NCBI GenBank assembly: GCA_002299245.1 | Contig: DBOI01000127.1 | Span: 1 to 26,068 of the forward strand | Direction: 5' to 3' | DNA length: 26,068 bases | Source of the DNA: Hydrogenovibrio sp. UBA650 | Lineage (GTDB): Bacteria; Pseudomonadota; Gammaproteobacteria; Thiomicrospirales; Thiomicrospiraceae | Part shown: piece after piece, positions 1-9,319 of the stretch | How positions within the stretch are numbered: position 1 is the first letter of the stretch | How the letters are laid out: each line of letters opens with the position of its first letter | Notes under the pieces: generated by a model | What the model was told of the DNA's origin: nothing | Database searches by the model: none | What the model saw: the letters and a program-made list of their open reading frames with translations, nothing else | Made by a program: the position numbers and the translations under genes

Positions 1-1998
1 GCGGCGAACCGCTTCAGTCAGATAACCGCCCTGTTCATAACCAACATACCCTGGAGGCGCACCGACTAAACGAGCAACCGAATGTTTCTCCATAAACTCA
101 GACATATCGATGCGAACGATCGCATCGGTAGTATCAAACAGGAAATCAGCCAAGGCTTTAGTTAACTCAGTTTTACCGACACCGGTTGGCCCTAAGAACA
201 AGAAAGAACCATTTGGACGATTTGGATCTGACAGGCCTGCTCGAGAGCGACGGATGGCATCAGAAACCGCACTCACGGCTTCTGACTGACCAATAACGTT
301 TTCGGCCAAGGCCTCTTCCATACGCAATAATTTATCGCGTTCACCGTCCATCATTTTCGATACAGGAATCCCTGTCCAGCGAGCCACCACTTCAGCAATT
401 TCTTCGTCGGTCACTTTGTTTTTTAACAGGCCATCAGACTCTTCTGCTTCTGATTCGGCGAGCTCAGCAGCCTGAATTTTAGATTCCAACTCTGGGATTT
501 TGCCGTACTGAATCTCCGACATCTTGGCTAAATCACCGGCACGACGAGCCGCTTCGAGTTCAATTCGAGCCGCATCCAACTCTTCTTTAAACTGTTGCGC
601 GCCTTGAAGTGCAGCCTTATCTCGTTTCCAAACCTCTTCCAAATCAGAGTACTCTTTTTCAAGCTCTTTAATCTCTTCACGCAAGCTGGAAAGACGTTTT
701 TTAGAGGCCTGGTCTTTCTCTTTTTTCAAGGCCACCTCTTCAATTTTTAACTGAATCAAACGGCGATCAAGTTTATCCATTACTTCTGGCTTAGAGTCGA
801 TCTCCATACGTATTCTTGAAGCCGCTTCATCAATCAAATCAATCGCTTTATCAGGTAATTGACGATCCGTGATATAACGCTGAGATAGGCTGGCAGCCGC
901 GACAATTGCCGGATCGGTAATATCCACTCCGTGGTGAATTTCATAACGCTCTTTCAATCCACGCAAAATCGCAATCGTGTCCTCTTCGGTTGGTTCATCA
1001 ACCAACACCTTTTGAAAACGGCGCTCAAGAGCAGCGTCTTTTTCAATATTCTCTCGATATTCATCAAGCGTAGTAGCACCGATACAGTGAAGCTCGCCTC
1101 GCGCTAAAGCGGGTTTAAGCATATTACCTGCATCCATTGAACCTTCGGTTTTACCGGCACCAACCATGGTATGAATCTCATCAATAAACAGAATCACTGA
1201 GCCTTCCTGTTTCTCTAGATCTTTAAGTAGTGCTTTTAAACGCTCTTCAAACTCACCGCGGTATTTCGCACCTGCAAGCAGGCCTGCTAAATCCAGTGAG
1301 AGTAACTTTTTATTCTTGATACCTTCTGGAACCTCGCCATTAACAATACGCTGGGCCAAACCTTCGACTATCGCTGTTTTACCAACACCCGGCTCACCTA
1401 TTAATACCGGATTGTTTTTAGTTCGGCGCTGCAGTACCTGAACGGCACGGCGGATCTCATCATCTCGACCAATTACAGGGTCAAGCTTGCCTTCTTCAGC
1501 ACGAGCGGTTAAATCTACAGTGTATTTATCAAGGGCCTGTCGATTCTGTTCTGCATTTTGCTCTTGCACACTCTCTCCTCCACGAACTTGTTGAATGGCA
1601 GTTTCTATTGCCTGTTTGTTGGCGCCAGCCTGCTTAAACAGTTCCGCTGCCGGATCACTGGTTTCTAACAGCGCTGGGTAGAACAGTTCACTGGCAATAT
1701 AGGCGTCACCATTCTTCTGAGACTGTTTATCCATTAGATTGAGCACGCTACCCGACTTTTGCGAAAGCTGAACTTGCCCACCTGTACCACTGACCTTTGG
1801 CAATTTACTTATCTTATCGGCCGTGCTCTGTTTTAACGCCTGTACATTAATATTGGCGAGTTGAAGCAGATGAGCAGATTCATCCAGCATAGCTGCAAGA
1901 ATATGCAAAGGTTCTATAAACTGATTGTCTTGGCCAACAGCAATCGATTGAGCCTGTCCCAATACATTTTGAAACTGTGTGGTTAATCTATCCATCAT
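1..1998 (-). CDS. clpB: ATP-dependent disaggregase chaperone ClpB (5' part, runs off the left edge)
   Basis: The first 666 codons of ClpB, the AAA+ Hsp100 ring that works with DnaK/DnaJ/GrpE to pull proteins out of aggregates in the cytoplasm; the family is usually about 860 residues, so roughly the last 200 lie outside. Translating the minus strand shows the Clp N-domain (about residues 1-150), a first AAA+ module with Walker A GEPGVGKT near residue 201, a central lysine- and glutamate-rich coiled-coil M domain (about 400-530), and a second AAA+ module with Walker A GPTGVGKT near 602, spacing that matches E. coli ClpB. The start is the first of two adjacent ATGs, 9 nt after an AGGAG ribosome site. 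A sigma-32-type promoter lies just upstream. Two CAGGCCTG motifs fall inside it. Confidence 0.97.
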   Translation of the reverse strand, partial: MMDRLTTQFQNVLGQAQSIAVGQDNQFIEPLHILAAMLDESAHLLQLANINVQALKQSTADKISKLPKVSGTGGQVQLSQKSGSVLNLMDKQSQKNGDAYIASELFYPALLETSDPAAELFKQAGANKQAIETAIQQVRGGESVQEQNAEQNRQALDKYTVDLTARAEEGKLDPVIGRDDEIRRAVQVLQRRTKNNPVLIGEPGVGKTAIVEGLAQRIVNGEVPEGIKNKKLLSLDLAGLLAGAKYRGEFEERLKALLKDLEKQEGSVILFIDEIHTMVGAGKTEGSMDAGNMLKPALARGELHCIGATTLDEYRENIEKDAALERRFQKVLVDEPTEEDTIAILRGLKERYEIHHGVDITDPAIVAAASLSQRYITDRQLPDKAIDLIDEAASRIRMEIDSKPEVMDKLDRRLIQLKIEEVALKKEKDQASKKRLSSLREEIKELEKEYSDLEEVWKRDKAALQGAQQFKEELDAARIELEAARRAGDLAKMSEIQYGKIPELESKIQAAELAESEAEESDGLLKNKVTDEEIAEVVARWTGIPVSKMMDGERDKLLRMEEALAENVIGQSEAVSAVSDAIRRSRAGLSDPNRPNGSFLFLGPTGVGKTELTKALADFLFDTTDAIVRIDMSEFMEKHSVARLVGAPPGYVGYEQGGYLTEAVRR

Positions 1999-2034
1999 AG
2001 TTAGACACTCCTAAAAAATTGTTAACTAACAAAA

Positions 2035-2062
2035 ATATAGGGTTGAAGTTTTGCCATTCAAG
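2035..2062 (-). promoter_or_regulatory. Sigma-32 (heat-shock) promoter of clpB
   Basis: On the minus strand a -35 element CTTGAAT (2056-2062) is followed after exactly 13 nt by CCCTATAT (2035-2042). This nearly matches the RpoH consensus (CTTGAAA, 13-15 nt, CCCCATNT) and lies about 40 nt before the clpB start. Heat-shock control of clpB is standard in gammaproteobacteria, so sequence and context agree. Confidence 0.85.
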
Positions 2063-2116
2063 TATTTGTTAATAAAAAACCTTTTGCTTTTTGTATAAGA
2101 CATTTAAGATAGGTTT

Positions 2117-2923
2117 ATGGAAGATGTTTTCTTTATAGTTTCTAAAATTGCCTGGGCTTTTCTCAGCCCTGCCAACGTCATCATTTTTGCCAGCTTCCTT
2201 GGTGCCCTCTTTCTAATATTTAACCGTATCTCGGCAGCAAAAAAACTACTGATTCCGACAGGCCTTATAGCCTTTACAATAATGGCTTACCCTGTTTCAG
2301 ACTACCTGATGGAACCGCTTGAAAAACGCTTTGCTAAACCTGAAACCATGCCTTACGAAATAGATGGCATTATTGTTCTGGGTGGTGGAGAAGAACTGGC
2401 TAGATCTTTGAGTTGGAATACCGCCGAACTTGGAATAGCTGGAGATCGATATATTGGTGCAGCCAAGCTTGCTAGCATCTATCCAAGAATACCGATTATT
2501 TTCTCAGGAGGTAGCGGTGACCCTAGACTTCAAAACTCTGGTGGCGAAGCTGCAATCGCCAAGCAATTATTAACTTCCGTAGGCGTTCCTGAGTACCGCT
2601 TAATCATCGAAAGTGAATCACGCAATACATTTGAAAACTTTGTAAACACCAAACCTCTTCTTCCAAAAGCAGACGGTAAATACTTACTGGTTACATCAGC
2701 ATTTCATATGCCTAGGGCGGTCGGAGTTGCTCAAATGCAAGGCATTAATCTTGTGCCTTATCCGGTAGATTACCGAACTCATTCTGAAGACTATAGAAAG
2801 TTTAACTTCAATCTCTACGACAATCTAAAATCTCTTGAACCGGCCTGGAAAGAGTGGATTGGTTTAACAGTATATTGGGCCACAGGTAAAACTGAACGTA
2901 TTTTCCCTGGCCCACAATCTTGA
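2117..2923 (+). CDS. ElyC/SanA/YdcF-family (DUF218) envelope protein
   Basis: 268 residues. Two hydrophobic membrane segments (about 10-35 and 43-62) precede a DUF218 domain with the family signatures IIVLGGG (near 85-91), IIFSGG (near 130), SRNTFEN and LLVTSAFHMPRA (near 195-206). Length and two N-terminal helices match E. coli ElyC, which affects undecaprenyl-phosphate carrier use and peptidoglycan synthesis at low temperature; SanA and YdcF share the domain but not this N-terminus. A similar envelope role is inferred. It reads away from clpB and ends 4 nt from the convergent hemN stop. The ribosome site is weak and there is no obvious co-transcribed partner. Confidence 0.8.
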   Translation: MEDVFFIVSKIAWAFLSPANVIIFASFLGALFLIFNRISAAKKLLIPTGLIAFTIMAYPVSDYLMEPLEKRFAKPETMPYEIDGIIVLGGGEELARSLSWNTAELGIAGDRYIGAAKLASIYPRIPIIFSGGSGDPRLQNSGGEAAIAKQLLTSVGVPEYRLIIESESRNTFENFVNTKPLLPKADGKYLLVTSAFHMPRAVGVAQMQGINLVPYPVDYRTHSEDYRKFNFNLYDNLKSLEPAWKEWIGLTVYWATGKTERIFPGPQS

Positions 2924-2927
2924 GACC

Positions 2928-4310
2928 TTATATAACCTTAGAGAAACGGTTGGTGGTGCCGGATTTCAGATAAGCATCAAACACCATGCAGATATTTCGA
3001 ATCAACAATCTTCCCTTAGCGGTGACATAGATATCTGCTTCATTCATAGTAATCAAACCATCTTCAACCATCGGCTTTAGATTAGCCAACTCAGCAGCAA
3101 AGTACTCTTTAAAACGAATATTCCACTGCGCATCTATTTTTGCAAAATTTAGATGGAAGTGACTGATCAAACGAGTAATCACATCGCGACGCAACTCATC
3201 GTCCTCGGTCAGTTGAACTCCGCGGAATACTGCTAAATCACCAGCCTCAATCGCTTCATAGTACTCATTTAAGGTCTTTCGATTTTGAGCATAGGTGTTA
3301 TTGATCAGTGAAATCGAAGTCGCCCCCATCCCCACTAGATCACACTCGGCATGAGTAGAATAGCCCTGAAAATTTCGATATAGGGTTTCATCGCGCTGCG
3401 CAATCGCCAGCTCATCGTCCGGTTTAGCAAAGTGATCCATTCCGATATAAACATAGCCTGCTTCGAGCAAACGCTCGGTGGCAGAATGCAGAATTGCCAG
3501 CTTCTCATCGGCTGATGGCATATCCGCTTCATTCATTTTTTTCTGGGTGGGGAACATTGTCGGCATATGGGCATAGTTAAATATCGAGAAACGATCCGGT
3601 TCAGACTCTAATACTCGATCCAGGGTTTTAATAAATCCTGTCTCTGTCTGCAACGGCAAACCGTAGATCAAATCAACATTAACTGACATAAATCCGGTAT
3701 CTCTTGCCGCATCCAGTACTTCAAAGGTCTGCTCTTGAGTTTGAATTCGGTTGACCGCTTTTTGTACTCGTTCGTCAAAATCTTGTACCCCAAGGCTCAT
3801 ACGGTTAAAGCCAAGTTCACGCAACAAAGTGACCGTCTCTCTATTGGCCTCTCGCGGGTCAATTTCAATCGAATATTCACCTGTATCATCGTCATAGAGA
3901 TTAAAGTGCTGACGAGTTTTATCCATCAACTGTTGCATCTCATCCAGGTTAATGAATGTCGGCGTACCGCCCCCCCAGTGAAGTTGTTCTACCTTGCGAC
4001 TGGAATCAAACAACTTCGATTGCATCTCAATCTCTTTGAAAAGATGACCTAAATAGGGTGTGGTTTTAGAACGGTCACGAGTCCAGACTTTACTGCAAGC
4101 GCAGAAAAAACAGACTGTGTCGCAAAATGGAATATGAAAGTAGAGTGACAAACCTCGTCCGGTTTCATTGCTACGGCTTGCTGCTTGCTTGTAGTCATCA
4201 ATACCAAAGGACTCATCAAATTGAACTGCTGTCGGATAAGAAGTGTAACGCGGCCCCGTCTGGTTATAACGTTTAATCAACTCTTCATCAAATTGAATGC
4301 TTTGTTCCAT
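2928..4310 (-). CDS. hemN: Oxygen-independent coproporphyrinogen III oxidase
   Basis: 460 residues (E. coli HemN has 457). A radical-SAM enzyme that decarboxylates coproporphyrinogen III to protoporphyrinogen IX without oxygen, giving heme synthesis under low-oxygen conditions. The cluster motif FCDTVCFFCAC places cysteines at 63, 67 and 70, which bind the 4Fe-4S centre, and at 72, matching E. coli C62/C66/C69 plus the extra HemN-type cysteine. The downstream HWGGGTPTF motif and the C-terminal HemN domain are intact, so this is the true HemN class and not the HemW look-alike. It lies 57 nt downstream of the diguanylate cyclase gene on the same strand and may be co-transcribed. I saw no convincing FNR site in that gap. 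Confidence 0.95.
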   Translation of the reverse strand: MEQSIQFDEELIKRYNQTGPRYTSYPTAVQFDESFGIDDYKQAASRSNETGRGLSLYFHIPFCDTVCFFCACSKVWTRDRSKTTPYLGHLFKEIEMQSKLFDSSRKVEQLHWGGGTPTFINLDEMQQLMDKTRQHFNLYDDDTGEYSIEIDPREANRETVTLLRELGFNRMSLGVQDFDERVQKAVNRIQTQEQTFEVLDAARDTGFMSVNVDLIYGLPLQTETGFIKTLDRVLESEPDRFSIFNYAHMPTMFPTQKKMNEADMPSADEKLAILHSATERLLEAGYVYIGMDHFAKPDDELAIAQRDETLYRNFQGYSTHAECDLVGMGATSISLINNTYAQNRKTLNEYYEAIEAGDLAVFRGVQLTEDDELRRDVITRLISHFHLNFAKIDAQWNIRFKEYFAAELANLKPMVEDGLITMNEADIYVTAKGRLLIRNICMVFDAYLKSGTTNRFSKVI

Positions 4311-4367
4311 TTTGTTTTCCCTTAAATCTCCAAAGAGAAAATATAAACTAAACCAGTCTTTAACAAC

Positions 4368-5267
4368 TTAATTTGACTCAAGAGTTTGATAACAAACCCT
4401 ATTTCTACCTTGCTTTTTAGCGTTGTAGAGTAATCGATCGACCTTTGAAAACAGTTCTTTCTCAGAAATTGTGACATCGGCTGCAATACTAACTGCTCCA
4501 CAGCTAATCGTAATCCTTGATTCCTGATTGTCATCATCGCTCATGGCAGAGGACTCTACTCTATCTCTCAGCCTTTCTGCCAGAAGCTCGATACCATCGG
4601 GAGTTTTATCAAACACCAGTACTGCAAACTCTTCTCCTCCCCAACGATATACATGGTCTTCGAGGCGCACAGTACACTCTAGAATTTTGGCAAACTCAAC
4701 CAGAACCTGATCACCATAATCATGTCCATACTTATCGTTGACTGACTTGAAATGATCAATATCAAGCAAAATTAAACCAACCCACAACCCATGACGGTTG
4801 CTCAGTGACACATTGTAAGAGAGCTGGGCATCAAAAGCTTTTCTGTTTGGCAGGCCTGTCAAACTGTCGAGGCTGGCTAAACGTGTAAAGACATCTTCAA
4901 TTCTCTCTAACAAAACCCTGCAAACTTCATCAGACGCCAGCTCCATATCATTTAAGAACTCAACAATTCTTTCCGGGTGTTGCTTTCTTGCTTCTTTTAA
5001 AGCTTTATACCCGAGCAGATGAACTTGCTCATGTGCGGCATTAAATGTTGCTCTTTCTTGTTCAGGAATCTGCTCAATACCACCAGCGTTCAACCATATA
5101 CCCAAGCGACATTCATCGGTAGAAAAAGGAAAGTCGCCCTCCTCTATTTCTCCAAGAGCGCAGGCGTATGCTCTCATTTTCCAATTTTGGTGATCAATAT
5201 AAACCTGAATCAAATCTTCGGGAGTATCTGCCGAAATAAGATGAAAAGAACGTCTCATCCTACTCAC
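4368..5267 (-). CDS. dgcZ: Zinc-sensing diguanylate cyclase, CZB-GGDEF (DgcZ-like)
   Basis: 299 residues, the same layout and length as E. coli DgcZ/YdeH (296). The N-terminal CZB zinc-binding domain keeps the 3-His/1-Cys set: H26, C53 (in CRLGIW), H79 and H83 (in AAHEQVH); E. coli uses H22, C52, H79, H83. The C-terminal GGDEF domain has LTGLPNR at 136-142, the active-site GGEEF at 210-214, and an intact inhibitory-site RxxD (RLED, 201-204) five residues before it. It should make c-di-GMP from two GTP, with zinc binding inhibiting it as in DgcZ and product feedback likely. The GTG start overlaps the preceding TGA by the 4-base GTGA, suggesting translational coupling; an ATG at 5258 is an alternative start. 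Confidence 0.9.
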   Translation of the reverse strand: MSRMRRSFHLISADTPEDLIQVYIDHQNWKMRAYACALGEIEEGDFPFSTDECRLGIWLNAGGIEQIPEQERATFNAAHEQVHLLGYKALKEARKQHPERIVEFLNDMELASDEVCRVLLERIEDVFTRLASLDSLTGLPNRKAFDAQLSYNVSLSNRHGLWVGLILLDIDHFKSVNDKYGHDYGDQVLVEFAKILECTVRLEDHVYRWGGEEFAVLVFDKTPDGIELLAERLRDRVESSAMSDDDNQESRITISCGAVSIAADVTISEKELFSKVDRLLYNAKKQGRNRVCYQTLESN

Positions 5268-5725
5268 TTCGGCCTGAGATTTTTGCGCAAGTTTTTCAAA
5301 GTATCATGTAGCTGATAGACATCTGAAATGATTGATTGCCCCAGATCAATACTGTGGCACAGTGCACGAGCTAACAGGTGATTTTCCTGTTTTTCAGAAA
5401 GCATAATAAACAGCTGCCTGCAGTGCGTCAGAATCAACATGACACGACTTATGTTTACGCCATGTTTATGCCATACCAAGGCTTGATGGTACATACTGAT
5501 GTAAAAATCATCATCAAACTCACCATTGGTCAGATTGTTATAAACGTTTTCATGCAGGAGATCTACTCTGTCGATATCAGGCATATCGAAAGAGTCATAC
5601 CATTTGTAGAGAGATTGAAAAAAATCTTGCCTCTCCGCTTGAAGGAACTCCTTATTTGAATTGATTTCAAAGCTCTCTTTAAAACCTATTCCGATCATGT
5701 TTAAGCGATGAAATCCGTTTACCAT
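5264..5725 (-). CDS. Globin-sensor-like (protoglobin-fold) single-domain protein
   Basis: 153 residues, mostly helical, no signal peptide or membrane segment. The pattern FFQSLYKWY, then FDDDFYISMYHQALVWHKHGVNISRV, then a long helix and a closing SIISDVYQ resembles the N-terminal globin of globin-coupled sensors such as DosC and HemAT. In those, the proximal heme histidine lies four residues before a conserved glycine; here that position is W85, with H86 and H88 beside it and H80 upstream. Heme binding is therefore uncertain: the protein could use a shifted histidine or be a non-heme sensor globin like RsbR. It starts 9 nt after the rlmL stop with an AGGAAG site and is coupled to dgcZ, so regulating that cyclase is the natural guess. 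The family call is by eye. Confidence 0.55.
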   Translation of the reverse strand: MVNGFHRLNMIGIGFKESFEINSNKEFLQAERQDFFQSLYKWYDSFDMPDIDRVDLLHENVYNNLTNGEFDDDFYISMYHQALVWHKHGVNISRVMLILTHCRQLFIMLSEKQENHLLARALCHSIDLGQSIISDVYQLHDTLKNLRKNLRPK

Positions 5726-5734
5726 TGTCTCTTC

Positions 5735-7933
5735 CTATTTAGTAATCAACCAGGCCTGGTGAATTTTGCTATTACGTTGAAAATCCTTGGGCATGGTTTT
5801 TTGCGTAATATTCTCAATTTTGTAGCCTTCAAGAGACCCTATATCGAGTTTAAACTTACGTAGGTTGTTCGAGAAAATCAGCTCACCTCCTGATTTTAGC
5901 AGGCTCATAGCCTGTTTTATCAGATCGGTATGGTCACGCTGAATATCCAAGGTACCTTCCATCCGTTTTGAAGTTGAAAATGAAGGTGGATCCATAAAAA
6001 TCACATCATAGGTCTGCTCAGGCTGCTTACTCTGTTGATCGAGCCAAGCGATGACATCAGCCTGTTTTAGCAGGTGTTTGCGGCTATCTATTTTGTTGTG
6101 CATCATATTGTGCTCAGCCCAGTAGAGATAGGTTTTCGACATATCGACACTCAAACTGGATTTGGCTCCCCAAACTGCAGCTTCAACACTTGCAGTAGCG
6201 GTATAACAGAACAGGTTTAGCAGGCTCTTGCCTTTGGCTTTTTGAGCTACTAATGCACGCACATCTCGATGATCCAAAAACAAACCCGTATCCAGATAGT
6301 CGGTAAAATTGACTCGAATTTTAGAACCATTCTCCATCACCGAATAGAACGCCTTACTATCATCCAACTTCTCATACTGAGAACTTCCAGACTGACGCTG
6401 TCTGACTTTAAAAATCATCTGATCTATTGCAATTTCCGGAAATGATAACGGCATAGCCGCAAGCCCTTCATGCAGGCGTCTTTTGGATTTACCTCTATCC
6501 ACTGTTTTGGGCGGTGCATATTCATTAACCACCAGCCACTCTCCAGCGTCTTCAGTTTGGTAGTAGTCAACCGATAGCGCATATTCAGGAATATCAGCAT
6601 CGTAGACCCGGTACGCAAACACCTCGTTATTTTTGGCCCACTTGCGCAGCTGTTTAAGATTCTTCTTAATCCGATTGCTGACCATTCTGGTGCCTTCAGA
6701 CTGCTGTAGTTCCGGTTTGATTTTGTGGATCTCTTCGATCAGGTTCGCACCGGTCTTAACCGCCGGTTCGCGGTGGAATTCTGCCGAGACATCAAAACGC
6801 AGTAACTTACACTCAAGAGCACCATTAAAGAAGTTATGGCTACGTTTGGCCTTAATACCAAGATACATACCCAGCTCTGGATTACAGGTAAAGATAGCTG
6901 ACTGCCAACCGTCAAATTCAGTTTTAATATAGTTACCAAAATCGGAATAGAGGAGTTTCACTTCTTCAAGCTCGCCTAAACGTTCACCATAAGGTGGGTT
7001 ACTAATTACCAGGCCTGGCTGCCAGTCACCCCAGCGACGCCCTTGTTCAACGGTCATCTGTTTGACTTCAATCGAGTCGTCGTAACCGGCATTGGCAATC
7101 GCTTCATAAGCGATATCGAGAGACTTATGCGAAGAGTCAGAGCCATAGATATCGGGTAGATTTCGCAGGCCTGCTGATTCGCGCTGTTCAGCTTCATCAA
7201 TCAGTTTTTGCCAGAGCTCACGATCATGCATTTTCCAGTAATTGAGCTGCATAATTTCAGATTTTTGCAGGCCTGGTGCTAGATCAGAGGCCATCATCGC
7301 GGCTTCGACCAAGAAGGTACCTGAGCCGCACATAGGGTCGTATAAACAACCGTCCTGTTTGGCGATTTCTGGCCAGCCCGCTCGCATTAGCAGAGCTGCC
7401 GCCAGGTTTTCTTTAAGTGGTGCGGTCACTTGCTGGCCTTCACGGTAACCACGCTGATGCAAACTATAACCAACCAGATCAATACTCAGAGTCAACTTAT
7501 TACGATTCAGGTGACCATGAACTCGCAGATCAGGCTCGGCGGTATCAATACTGGGTCGGCTATTGGTTTTTTCGCGGAAATAGTCAACTATGCCGTCTTT
7601 AATTTTAAGGGCTCCGTAATGACTGTGATCAATCCCCATGCCCTTACCAGAAAAAGAGACTGCAAAACTACCGTCAGCATCCAAGTGTTTTTGCCAACCC
7701 AAGCTTGCCACCTGCCGAGTTAAATCCTCCTGATTGGACAGTTCGACCTCTAACACGGTTAAAAAGATGCGGTTAGCCAGCCTGGACCATAAACAAGATC
7801 GGTAAGCAACTTCTAAACTACCACTAAACTCAACCCCCCTTGGCTGAACTCTAATTTCTTCAGCGCCAAAAGAGCTTAACTCCTCTTTTAACAATTCACT
7901 TAAACCGCCGGGGGTTGTGGCAAAAAACTTCAT
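5735..7933 (-). CDS. rlmL: Bifunctional 23S rRNA guanine methyltransferase RlmKL
   Basis: 732 residues (E. coli RlmL 702). A fusion of two SAM-dependent methyltransferases that makes m2G2445 (RlmL half) and m7G2069 (RlmK half) in 23S rRNA during ribosome assembly. In order: an N-terminal ferredoxin-like/THUMP region (about 1-160), the first methyltransferase with YDPMCGSGTFLVEAA and the catalytic NPPYGERL motif near residue 311, then the second with LNLFCYTATASV and MDPPSFSTSKRM near 649. Both catalytic motifs are intact. It heads the leftward unit rlmL, globin-like gene, dgcZ, hemN. Four CAGGCCTG palindromes lie in it, one right at the stop codon. Confidence 0.95.
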   Translation of the reverse strand: MKFFATTPGGLSELLKEELSSFGAEEIRVQPRGVEFSGSLEVAYRSCLWSRLANRIFLTVLEVELSNQEDLTRQVASLGWQKHLDADGSFAVSFSGKGMGIDHSHYGALKIKDGIVDYFREKTNSRPSIDTAEPDLRVHGHLNRNKLTLSIDLVGYSLHQRGYREGQQVTAPLKENLAAALLMRAGWPEIAKQDGCLYDPMCGSGTFLVEAAMMASDLAPGLQKSEIMQLNYWKMHDRELWQKLIDEAEQRESAGLRNLPDIYGSDSSHKSLDIAYEAIANAGYDDSIEVKQMTVEQGRRWGDWQPGLVISNPPYGERLGELEEVKLLYSDFGNYIKTEFDGWQSAIFTCNPELGMYLGIKAKRSHNFFNGALECKLLRFDVSAEFHREPAVKTGANLIEEIHKIKPELQQSEGTRMVSNRIKKNLKQLRKWAKNNEVFAYRVYDADIPEYALSVDYYQTEDAGEWLVVNEYAPPKTVDRGKSKRRLHEGLAAMPLSFPEIAIDQMIFKVRQRQSGSSQYEKLDDSKAFYSVMENGSKIRVNFTDYLDTGLFLDHRDVRALVAQKAKGKSLLNLFCYTATASVEAAVWGAKSSLSVDMSKTYLYWAEHNMMHNKIDSRKHLLKQADVIAWLDQQSKQPEQTYDVIFMDPPSFSTSKRMEGTLDIQRDHTDLIKQAMSLLKSGGELIFSNNLRKFKLDIGSLEGYKIENITQKTMPKDFQRNSKIHQAWLITK

Positions 7934-8062
7934 TAATCTATTTCCAACTTAATTCGCTATTTAATCCTGTAATTTTAACTGTTTTCATACTCTGGTAGTT
8001 TTTGATTAGGTAGAATATCACTCTGGTCAATAATTAGTTACTCACAGTCGAGCCTCATTTTT

Positions 8063-9310
8063 ATGCCTTTAAAGACAAAACAGCTGTTGGTTACTCTACT
8101 TTTTTTCTGTTCAACTCTATTGAGTACACAGTTAAAAAGTGCCGATTTTGAACCTTCTGAAGCAGGTTTTAATTCATGGTTAAATGACTTTAAACAAAAG
8201 GCCAAAAACAGAGGGATTTCCGAAACGACTTTAGAGCAAGCTTTTAAAGACATTACGTTTAGTAGAGACGTTGTTAAATCTGACCGGAAACAGCCTGAGT
8301 TCACCCAGACATTTTTTCAGTATTTTGACCGTGCCGTGAGCAAATACCGCATAAAAAACGGCCAAAAATACTACAAAAAACATAAGAAACTTCTTGATGA
8401 GGTAACCCAAAAGTACGGTATTCCTGGACGTTATCTAGTGGCCTTTTGGGGAATGGAAACTAACTACGGTAGCTATACCGGTAACCTGCCAATTATACAA
8501 TCTTTAGCCACCTTGGCCTATGACCCAAGGCGGAGTAAGTTCTTTACCAACGAGTTACTGAGTGCTTTGACAATTCTTGATAAAGGCCACGTTAACTTAG
8601 AACAGATGAAAGGGTCTTGGGCGGGAGCCATGGGACAGTGTCAATTTATGCCATCTAACTATCTAAGATATGCGGTGGATGGCGATGGCGATGGCAAGAT
8701 CAATTTGTGGGACAGCCTCCCTGATGTTTTCCACTCCGCAGGCAATTTCTTGAACCAACTTGGCTGGCAAACTACCGAAAACTGGGGGCGTGAGGTTATC
8801 TTACCTAAAAATTTTAATTACTCCCTTGCCGACAACAAAACTGCTCGCCCATTAAAGTATTGGGATGATCTGGGTATTACTCTAGCTGGAGCAAAAAAAT
8901 TGCCGCATGCAAATATGAATGCTCGTTTACTGCTGGTTGCCAACTATAAAGGGCCGGCTTTTCTGGTCTATGAGAACTTCAGAGTCATTAAACGCTGGAA
9001 CAATTCTGATAAGTACGCTATTGCGGTAGGGCATTTAGCAGATCAAATTATTCACCGCCCTGCGTTGAGCAAATCGGCACCAAAGAACGATAAAAGCTTG
9101 AGCCGAACACAAATTAAAGAGTTACAGACCTATCTCAATTTATTGGGTTATACCACTGGAAAACCTGACGGAATCGCTGGTTCACAGACCCGCAAGGCGT
9201 TAAGGGCATTTCAGGCAAAACGAGATTTGCCAGCAGATGGGTTCCCCAACCTTGAGATTTTAAACATCTTGAAAAAAGCGATCGATGGCAACATCAAAAT
9301 CGACTCTTAA
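8063..9310 (+). CDS. Lytic murein transglycosylase B-type (GH103) with peptidoglycan-binding domain
   Basis: 415 residues. An N-terminal hydrophobic signal (about 1-27) has no clear lipobox, so it is probably a soluble periplasmic form and not an MltB lipoprotein. The GH103 catalytic domain covers about 30-335, with the catalytic glutamate E132 in WGMETNYG and the family motifs GSWAGAMGQCQFMPSNY and DGDGDGKINLWDS. A C-terminal peptidoglycan-binding repeat (about 345-405) contains the typical LNLLGY and GIAGSQTRKALRAFQ. It cleaves glycan strands to 1,6-anhydro-muropeptides during wall growth. Domain order matches the MltB/SltB1 group that ends in PG_binding_1. It is divergent from rlmL and followed by a small unknown ORF. 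Confidence 0.93.
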   Translation: MPLKTKQLLVTLLFFCSTLLSTQLKSADFEPSEAGFNSWLNDFKQKAKNRGISETTLEQAFKDITFSRDVVKSDRKQPEFTQTFFQYFDRAVSKYRIKNGQKYYKKHKKLLDEVTQKYGIPGRYLVAFWGMETNYGSYTGNLPIIQSLATLAYDPRRSKFFTNELLSALTILDKGHVNLEQMKGSWAGAMGQCQFMPSNYLRYAVDGDGDGKINLWDSLPDVFHSAGNFLNQLGWQTTENWGREVILPKNFNYSLADNKTARPLKYWDDLGITLAGAKKLPHANMNARLLLVANYKGPAFLVYENFRVIKRWNNSDKYAIAVGHLADQIIHRPALSKSAPKNDKSLSRTQIKELQTYLNLLGYTTGKPDGIAGSQTRKALRAFQAKRDLPADGFPNLEILNILKKAIDGNIKIDS

Positions 9311-9319
9311 ATAGAACTT

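Noticed and set aside
3735..4052. Open frame of 105 codons opposite hemN
   Set aside because: Lies wholly inside the conserved hemN gene on the other strand, with no ribosome site and no family resemblance.
4311..4367. FNR site before hemN
   Set aside because: The nearest TTGAC-type half-site lacks a matching second half, so anaerobic control cannot be read from this gap.
5264..5725. Hemerythrin as the identity of the small sensor protein
   Set aside because: The histidines do not follow the HxxxE and HxxxH...D spacing of hemerythrin, whereas the overall helix pattern fits sensor globins better.
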